A DNA stretch of 39,980 bases from Parcubacteria group bacterium GW2011_GWA2_38_13 (GTDB lineage Bacteria > Patescibacteriota > Patescibacteriia > Buchananbacterales > GWA2-38-13). This document shows, piece after piece, positions 34,681 through 39,980 of this stretch. Made by a program: the position numbers and the translations under genes. Location: contig LBUD01000015.1 in NCBI GenBank assembly GCA_000992395.1, positions 1 to 39,980 on the forward strand, in the 5' to 3' direction. Each line of letters begins with the position of its first letter. The stretch's first letter is position 1. The notes under the pieces were generated by a model that was not told the DNA's origin, did no database searches, and saw only the letters and a list, made by a program, of their open reading frames with translations.

Positions 34681-34911
34681 ATGGAGGAACGGCTCAGGCG
34701 CGCAGTTCCCTATATTCTTCGGCGGGTCTTTGACAATAAACATATCATCCACGACCTGGTCGCATACGGCGGGGTCTGGATAAAATTCAGGAGTAACGAA
34801 GGCGACTGCTACGGATTCACACAGCTCCAAGAATTCAGAGATCGTTTCAATGGACTGAAAACTGCATGGCAAGAATTTGCCAAAGTTGACATCCTTTCCC
34901 CGATTTCATGA
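34681..34911 (+). CDS. Small protein of unknown function (76 aa)
   Basis: Adjacent to the 30-aa ORF; followed by an intrinsic terminator. Confidence 0.65.
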   Translation: MEERLRRAVPYILRRVFDNKHIIHDLVAYGGVWIKFRSNEGDCYGFTQLQEFRDRFNGLKTAWQEFAKVDILSPIS

Positions 34912-34955
34912 GTGATTCCTTTGAAATCACCATTACCGCACTTTAAACAACCCAT

Positions 34956-34989
34956 AACCCTGACTTACCAAGTAAGATCGGGGTTTTTT
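34956..34989 (+). terminator. Intrinsic terminator AACCCTGACTTACCAAGTAAGATCGGGGTTTTTT
   Basis: Two-part stem followed by a T-tract. Confidence 0.9.
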
Positions 34990-35047
34990 CTATATATGAG
35001 AATGCGGTCTCAAATATGTTAAAGAACCTGACACTCGCAAATAAAAT

Positions 35048-35076
35048 TTGCTTATTTTCTTAATTTATGCTATAGT
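35048..35076 (+). promoter_or_regulatory. Sigma70-like promoter TTGCTT-N17-TATAGT (extended TGC)
   Basis: ttgctt-attttcttaatttatgc-tatagt. Confidence 0.72.
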
Positions 35077-35100
35077 ATAATCAAATAAATAATATATATT

Positions 35101-35664
35101 ATGGGCGTTGAATCAAGAGGAACAATAGCAGAAGCTGAATTTTTAGGGGAAATCATTGACCCGGAAAAACTCGCTTCAAAAGAGAAGAAGCTTAAAGAAA
35201 GGCTTGGCTGGCTGACACAAGATCAGCTCATGGACAATGTAAAAGAGTTCCAGCCCGGCAACCCGAGCGATCCGGAAAAACAGTTTCCCGGAGATATTTT
35301 TGCCCTTATCGCTGAAAAAATAACACCAGATGATTATGACCGGCTCAGATATTATACTGCAGTTACCAGGAAAGAAGATATAGTGTTAAAATCCCGGCTG
35401 GATTATTGCGAGGGCGTTGATTTCTTTTTTGAATTTGATTCCGAAGAAGGAGTGGTAAAAGTAACCTGCGACTTCGCCCTGTTTGAAAAATCAGAAACAG
35501 ATTTCAAGGCGGACGTGCTTGCCGTAATCCCAGACGAAGATATGAACCCCAAAGATGATCCCAAGCTCTGGGAATCCACTACAAAAAAAATCGCAGAAGA
35601 TATTATTTGGAATATCAAAGAAAGAATTAAAGAAATAAAAAAGAAAAAGGAGGAAAGGCCATGA
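35101..35664 (+). CDS. Unknown 187-aa protein
   Basis: 'LDYCEGVDFFFEFDSEEGVVKVTCDFALFEK...DFKADVLAVI' weakly recalls PD-(D/E)XK-like cores; unproven. Confidence 0.7.
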   Translation: MGVESRGTIAEAEFLGEIIDPEKLASKEKKLKERLGWLTQDQLMDNVKEFQPGNPSDPEKQFPGDIFALIAEKITPDDYDRLRYYTAVTRKEDIVLKSRLDYCEGVDFFFEFDSEEGVVKVTCDFALFEKSETDFKADVLAVIPDEDMNPKDDPKLWESTTKKIAEDIIWNIKERIKEIKKKKEERP

Positions 35665-35966
35665 GTAACGAAAACAAAGTAAAAGAAAAATTTCTTGGCT
35701 CTTTGAAATCCCCAAAAGTTACTGGAAAAAACGCAGTTGATCCGAAGAAAATATCCATGCCAATGCATGACCCCGAAGCAGTTATTCAAGTTTTTTGTAC
35801 CGGCTGCGGGAAATATTCTCGCATCAACCAAAAAGGCGCAACCAATTTAGCCCAAATGGCAAACGTAGAATTGCCTTCCGACACTGATGGTTTCTATTTT
35901 GAAACGAGCCGTTGCATTCTGTGCGACGATGACTTCAGGGAAGTCAATCTGCAAAAGGCACGCTAG
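35661..35966 (+). CDS. Small protein with two CxxC motifs (putative zinc ribbon)
   Basis: 101 aa; 'CTGCGK' and 'CILCDDD'; ATGA overlap with the upstream gene; SD aaaggaggaaagg. Confidence 0.72.
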   Translation: MSNENKVKEKFLGSLKSPKVTGKNAVDPKKISMPMHDPEAVIQVFCTGCGKYSRINQKGATNLAQMANVELPSDTDGFYFETSRCILCDDDFREVNLQKAR

Positions 35967-35982
35967 GGCGCAACAACCCAAA

Positions 35983-36014
35983 ACCCCGACTTATCAATTA
36001 AGATCGGGGTTTTC
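35983..36014 (+). terminator. Intrinsic terminator AACCCCGACTTATCAATTAAGATCGGGGTTTT
   Basis: 12-bp stem with a bulged A, then a T-tract. Confidence 0.9.
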
Positions 36015-36036
36015 TATATATAATTTTTAACGAAGG

Positions 36037-36489
36037 TCATACCTTCGTTTTTTTTGTACTGCTTATTCTAGCTAAAAATTCTTCTACCTTTTCTAATATT
36101 TCGTTCTTGCTATTTTTATAATAGAGCTTTTTTTCCGCGTCTTTATTATCAAACCAGCCAAAAGAAAAATGCTCAGAGGAAATAAATACATTGCTTGAAT
36201 TCACACGGCCGAGAAAAAAAGTTACTTTTTTATTTATTACCCTTCCCTCCTCCACGCGAAAAGAATAATAATTATAAACCTTAAATTCCGGATGCAAGAA
36301 TATATCTTTTTTTTGTATGCCTGTTTCTTCCTCAACTTCCCGGTATGCGGCCTCAAGCTCTGTCTCGCCTTTTTCCAATTTGCCCTTTGGAAAATTCCAA
36401 TACCTTCCGCCATGCTGAAGAAGCAAATAATGCGGTTCATTATTTTTGATAATATATAAAACAATGCCTGCCGAGAGCTGGTTAATCAT
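36037..36489 (-). CDS. NUDIX hydrolase
   Basis: 'GKLEKGETELEAAYREVEEETGI' Nudix box. Confidence 0.95.
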   Translation of the reverse strand: MINQLSAGIVLYIIKNNEPHYLLLQHGGRYWNFPKGKLEKGETELEAAYREVEEETGIQKKDIFLHPEFKVYNYYSFRVEEGRVINKKVTFFLGRVNSSNVFISSEHFSFGWFDNKDAEKKLYYKNSKNEILEKVEEFLARISSTKKTKV

Positions 36490-36499
36490 TTAAATTTCA

Positions 36500-38014
36500 T
36501 TACTTATTCAATGCCGCGCGTGTCGCCGGGCCCACATATCCCAATTGCGAAATGCCATGCGCTTTCTGAAACTTCTTTACTCCCGCAAATGTTAAGACTC
36601 CAAATTTTCCCGTAATAGGGCCGCTATAAACACTTTCTTGCGTCAAACGATTTTGAAGTTCCTTTACATCATCTCCCGTTGCTCCAATATTTAAAAATCT
36701 TGAAAAAACAAAAGTTTTCACACCCAAAACAACTCCTGGATCAGTTGAATCTTTGTCCGGCTCTATTGATCCGACCATAATGGTAAATGCAGGAATGTCA
36801 AGGCGATTACTAGCCACACCGTTTGAATCCGTAACAATTATGGAACAATTATTGTGCAAACCGCGGCTTAATGCATTAAATTGTATACTATTTTTTCCAA
36901 CCAAAGCAACCATTGTCGGGCTTGCGCAGTCCCCGAAATATTTTATTGATCCGGCTTGTGTGGCGCTAAATTCATACACCGGGCTCGTGCTGAAAACTTC
37001 ATACGGAATCGGCGTCACCTGCGCTATTGCAGGGCCTAAAGCAAAAATAATTTTTTGAATATCGTTTCCGGAAAATGCCGGGCTGATATTGCCTTGAGCG
37101 TCAGCTATAACAACATCCGTGATTTGTAAAGGCGCGCTTCGGCTTATATGCCCCGAAGCAACCGTATAGATAGCCGTGTAATTGTAACCACGATCAATAG
37201 TGGTCCAGTTGAGCGATACGCCATTGTATGATCCGAAAATTCGCAAATTCGGATCCGGAGTTTTTGGCATTAAGCGGAATCGTATTGTTTCACCCATTTT
37301 TAATATTCCGGACGAGGTCGCGTCTGATGTTAATGAAAAAATTTCCGGAACCGTGCTATTGAAATTTAACGTTGCCCGAACAGGAGATGCTCTAGCTCCC
37401 GATATATCTTCCATGTTTATAATAAATGGCACAAGGCCCGCAGTATCGCTATCCGTATAGGTATATGTTGCCACATATGGCCCGATACCGCTTCCGGAAA
37501 CGCTCACGGTGTGGCCGGAAATTACAATTGTTGGAGTTTTTATTGACTCGCTCGTGATAAATGTAAGCGTAAGGGTGTCGTTCTTTTTTGCAATGCCCGC
37601 ACCAAAACTATTGGAATTTGTAGAAAATATCAGGGATGTAATGGTTGGAGCCTGGCCGTCAATTACATTGATATATGTTCCTACAAACGGCGTATTATCG
37701 CGCTCACTCACGGTACCGGCGCCCAAAGTAAATCCACCCGCGGTAATGGGAGAAAAACCCGCGCCATCAAAAGTAAGTGTTATATATCTCGTTCCGCTTC
37801 CGCTTAATCCGGTGATAGATCTTCCGCTTAATGCTCCGGTGAAACCCGTGTAATCGGAGATTTTTGTATACACCGCTTCTGAAAATTCTATAGATACCTC
37901 GCTTTGCGAAGTGATTTTCGCGCTCACAACTATCGGAGCGCTTGCGGCAACGTTTGAAACCGCGCCAAAAAATATTATTACGCCAACAATCACTACTCGC
38001 ATTGTTTTTTTCAT
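36500..38014 (-). CDS. Secreted Ig-like-repeat surface protein with C-terminal peptidoglycan-binding domain
   Basis: Signal peptide; 'GATGDDVKELQNRLTQESVYSGPITGKFGVLTFAGVKKFQKAHGISQLGYVGPATRAALNK' PG_binding_1-like. Confidence 0.88.
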   Translation of the reverse strand: MKKTMRVVIVGVIIFFGAVSNVAASAPIVVSAKITSQSEVSIEFSEAVYTKISDYTGFTGALSGRSITGLSGSGTRYITLTFDGAGFSPITAGGFTLGAGTVSERDNTPFVGTYINVIDGQAPTITSLIFSTNSNSFGAGIAKKNDTLTLTFITSESIKTPTIVISGHTVSVSGSGIGPYVATYTYTDSDTAGLVPFIINMEDISGARASPVRATLNFNSTVPEIFSLTSDATSSGILKMGETIRFRLMPKTPDPNLRIFGSYNGVSLNWTTIDRGYNYTAIYTVASGHISRSAPLQITDVVIADAQGNISPAFSGNDIQKIIFALGPAIAQVTPIPYEVFSTSPVYEFSATQAGSIKYFGDCASPTMVALVGKNSIQFNALSRGLHNNCSIIVTDSNGVASNRLDIPAFTIMVGSIEPDKDSTDPGVVLGVKTFVFSRFLNIGATGDDVKELQNRLTQESVYSGPITGKFGVLTFAGVKKFQKAHGISQLGYVGPATRAALNK

Positions 38015-38051
38015 ATTTTTATACTATATAATAATTGATTAAAAGTTTTTG

Positions 38052-38139
38052 ATTGTCATCCCCTCGACGATTCGAGGGAATCCAAAAATAAATCATTACA
38101 ACAATTTTCTAGATTCCGCATCATGCGCGGAATGACAAT
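38052..38139. repeat. 88-bp double-hairpin MITE/REP-pair-like element with ATTGTCAT/ATGACAAT ends
   Basis: CCCTCGA-cgat-TCGAGGG and ATTCCGC-atcatgc-GCGGAAT inside terminal inverted repeats. Confidence 0.8.
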
Positions 38140-38156
38140 TATTATTATTCTACCAT

Positions 38157-38188
38157 AAAAAAAGAGCCCCATGCAAAGCACGGGGCTC
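38157..38188 (-). terminator. Intrinsic terminator
   Basis: Minus strand gagccccgtgctttgcatggggctcttttttt. Confidence 0.92.
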
Positions 38189-38319
38189 AATAGCCAACTG
38201 GAAAAGGTCTCAGGTTAGATTTTTTTTCTTCTTATACTTTCCTCCTTAAATATGTTTATGGCCTGATTAAAAGATCGAACGAAGAAAGGGGTTTGAAAAA
38301 TTGATTTCCAGTCCCCCGA
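38157..38319 (-). ncRNA. Candidate ~163-nt RNA with own promoter and terminator
   Basis: Minus-strand promoter TTGAAA-N17-TATAAA; terminator GAGCCCCGTGCTTTGCATGGGGCTCTTTTTTT; 5'/3' complementarity ACTGGAAA/TTTCCAGT. Confidence 0.6.
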
Positions 38320-38416
38320 ATGCTTATTTATAGCATATCTAAATATTTTTTTCAATACTTCAATAATAAATTTTTGCTAAGTTTTAACCAAAAATATAGA
38401 TATATAATTCATTTTA

Positions 38417-38445
38417 TTGATAAATAAATACAATTATGATAAAAT
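38417..38445 (+). promoter_or_regulatory. Sigma70-like promoter TTGATA-N17-TAAAAT
   Basis: ttgata-aataaatacaattatga-taaaat. Confidence 0.75.
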
Positions 38446-38451
38446 CATTTC

Positions 38452-38648
38452 AGATCGCATACCCACCGAATGGAGCGCAAAGCTCTTCCACCCACGCGGT
38501 CTCTTCCCCTTAAAGGAGGACACAAGTCCTGGGAAGCAATGTTTCACAGAGCGCCGGCGTTTACAGTACGCCAATTACCCAAACAAGCGTCTCTGATGGA
38601 GCGAATCTTGCCATGAGCAGAAGCACCTTTAGCCTCTGCTCTTTTTTT
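38452..38648 (+). ncRNA. Candidate ~197-nt transcript: structured RNA and/or small-protein mRNA (48-codon ORF 38470-38616)
   Basis: Promoter plus terminator; hairpin CTTCCC..AGGAC-ACAA-GTCCT-GGGAAG; ORF MERKALPPTRSLPLKGGHKSWEAMFHRAPAFTVRQLPKQASLMERILP ends at the terminator. Confidence 0.65.
38615..38648 (+). terminator. Intrinsic terminator
   Basis: gagcagaagc-accttta-gcctctgctc followed by ttttttt. Confidence 0.93.
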
Positions 38649-38656
38649 ATTGGTAA

Positions 38657-39980
38657 TTAAGAATTTTTTAAGTATTTTCTCCCTTTTAATTTATCAGGAA
38701 AATATTGTTGGTCTTCCTTCCATTCATAATCCGGAGAATATTTATAATCTTTGCCGTACCCAACTTCTTTCATAAGTTTTGTCGGAGCATTTCGCAAATG
38801 CAAAGGCACGGGCTCATCCATGGTTTCTTTCACGTCCTGTTTCACCTGCCCGTACGCCTGATACACCTCTACGGATTTTTTGGATTTTGCCAAATACGCC
38901 ACGCACTGCGCCAAAACAACGTCGCACTCCGGCATGCCCATAAAATGGCACGCATGGTAGCACGCAACGGCCTCCACAAGCGCCGTTGGATTGGCTAAGC
39001 CGATATCTTCCACTGCCATTCTTATCAAGCGCCGTGCTACATAAAGCGGGTCTTCTCCGGACTCCAGCATCCTTCCAAGCCAATAGAGCGCGGCATCGGC
39101 ATTGCCTCCGCGAACGCTTTTATGAAGCGCGGAAATAATATTATAATGCTCCTCCCCTTGCCTATCATACAGATGGGTTTTTTGCAAAGCTTCTTTAATT
39201 TTAGATTTTTCAATAATAATTCTTTGTTCCCCCTCTCCTGTCCCTCGGTTTGCGCTCAGGACATCCTCTCCCTGCCTACCGGCAGGCAGGCCACCTAGGG
39301 GCGAGGAAACTTTTCTCTTCTCCCCCTCACCCCGCCCTCTTTCCCTTGGGGAGAGAATCTCCTTTTGGGAGGACTTTTTCTTTATATCATTCTCCCTCCC
39401 CCCTTTGTGGGGGAGGGCTGGGGAGAGGGGTGTGGATTTCACCGCGAACTCCAAGGCATTAAGCGCGGTTCTGGCGTCGCCATTTGAAAATTCTGACAAA
39501 TACAAAATAGCTTCATCATCCATTTTAATTTTAATATTTCCCAAACCCTTTTCTTTATTTTCTAACGCTTGCCGTAATATTTTTTCAATACTATGGATGG
39601 AAAGCTGTTCCAAAACAAAAACACGGCTGCGCGAAAGCAGAGCTGAATTTATTTCAAAAGAAGGATTTTCGGTTGTCGCGCCAATCAAAGTGACAACGCC
39701 TTTTTCCACGTGCGGCAAAAGCCCGTCTTGTTGCGCTTTGTTCCAGCGATGGATTTCATCAATAAATAAAATCGTGCGCTTGTTATACGACTTGCGCCTA
39801 TTTTCCGCCTGCTCAATAACTTCGCGGAATTCTTTCACGCCCGAAGATACGGCGGAAAATTGCACGAATGTGGATTTGGTCATTTTTGCAATCACCCACG
39901 CAAGCGTGGTTTTGCCCGATCCCGGCGGGCCCCAAAAAATCATTGACGGGATGTCATCCTTTTCAATTGCCTGGCGTAAT
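38657..39980 (-). CDS. rarA: Replication-associated recombination protein A (RarA/MgsA) AAA+ ATPase, 5' end beyond window
   Basis: 'MIFWGPPGSGKTTLAWVIAK' Walker A, 'ILFIDEIHRWNKAQQDGLLPHVEKG' Walker B, 'GATTENPSFEINSALLSRSRVF'; frame is open to the window end. Confidence 0.95.
   Translation of the reverse strand, partial: LRQAIEKDDIPSMIFWGPPGSGKTTLAWVIAKMTKSTFVQFSAVSSGVKEFREVIEQAENRRKSYNKRTILFIDEIHRWNKAQQDGLLPHVEKGVVTLIGATTENPSFEINSALLSRSRVFVLEQLSIHSIEKILRQALENKEKGLGNIKIKMDDEAILYLSEFSNGDARTALNALEFAVKSTPLSPALPHKGGRENDIKKKSSQKEILSPRERGRGEGEKRKVSSPLGGLPAGRQGEDVLSANRGTGEGEQRIIIEKSKIKEALQKTHLYDRQGEEHYNIISALHKSVRGGNADAALYWLGRMLESGEDPLYVARRLIRMAVEDIGLANPTALVEAVACYHACHFMGMPECDVVLAQCVAYLAKSKKSVEVYQAYGQVKQDVKETMDEPVPLHLRNAPTKLMKEVGYGKDYKYSPDYEWKEDQQYFPDKLKGRKYLKNS
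39226..39433. repeat. GC-rich in-frame repeat insertion inside rarA
   Basis: Encodes 'PLSPALPHKGGRE...ILSPRERGRGEGEKRKVSSPLGGLPAGRQGEDVLSANRGTGEGEQ'; hairpins 39394-39417 and 39271-39290. Confidence 0.88.

Noticed and set aside
38452-38648. tmRNA, RNase P RNA or SRP RNA
   Set aside because: None of the hallmark conserved sequences of these RNAs could be recognised by eye; an Infernal scan would be decisive.
39250-39462. 70-aa + strand ORF with Pro/Ser-rich sequence
   Set aside because: Antisense reading of the GC-rich repeat insertion in rarA.

Overview
AT-rich window whose gene content and protein styles resemble a Patescibacteria/CPR (Parcubacteria-like) genome; this taxonomic call is inference. 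Positions ~1-25,300 form a large surface-glycan island: GT4-type glycosyltransferases, two NDP-sugar SDR enzymes, a short UDP-sugar dehydrogenase-like protein, an FAD oxidoreductase, three ArnT/PMT-like membrane glycosyltransferases and an O-antigen-ligase/TPR protein. It is followed by a probable S-layer-type protein, an ECF sigma / anti-sigma pair, a degenerate HtrA-like protein, several small unknown genes, a NUDIX hydrolase, a peptidoglycan-binding surface protein and a partial RarA/MgsA ATPase. No CRISPR array, transposase, rRNA or tRNA was recognised. Most interesting signals: (1) a 38-nt hairpin (ACTTGTCATTTTWCTGCGATAGCATAAAAATGACAAGT) in three copies, each 38-49 nt upstream of one of three consecutive minus-strand genes, one of which encodes a PaaX/Cas2-fold-like protein, so a candidate regulon or REP-like family; (2) degenerate 7-nt-period repeats at many loci, in intergenic hairpins and in frame inside two glycosyltransferases, twice at the same inter-domain linker; (3) a glycosyltransferase-VTC (triphosphate-tunnel) fusion; (4) two compact divergent transcription units with sigma70-like promoters and terminators (38157-38648), one with an unlisted 48-codon ORF; (5) two small-gene modules ending in near-identical terminators; (6) a GC-rich in-frame repeat insertion in RarA; (7) two probable -1 frameshifts. 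All calls are by eye; no database search or folding program was run.
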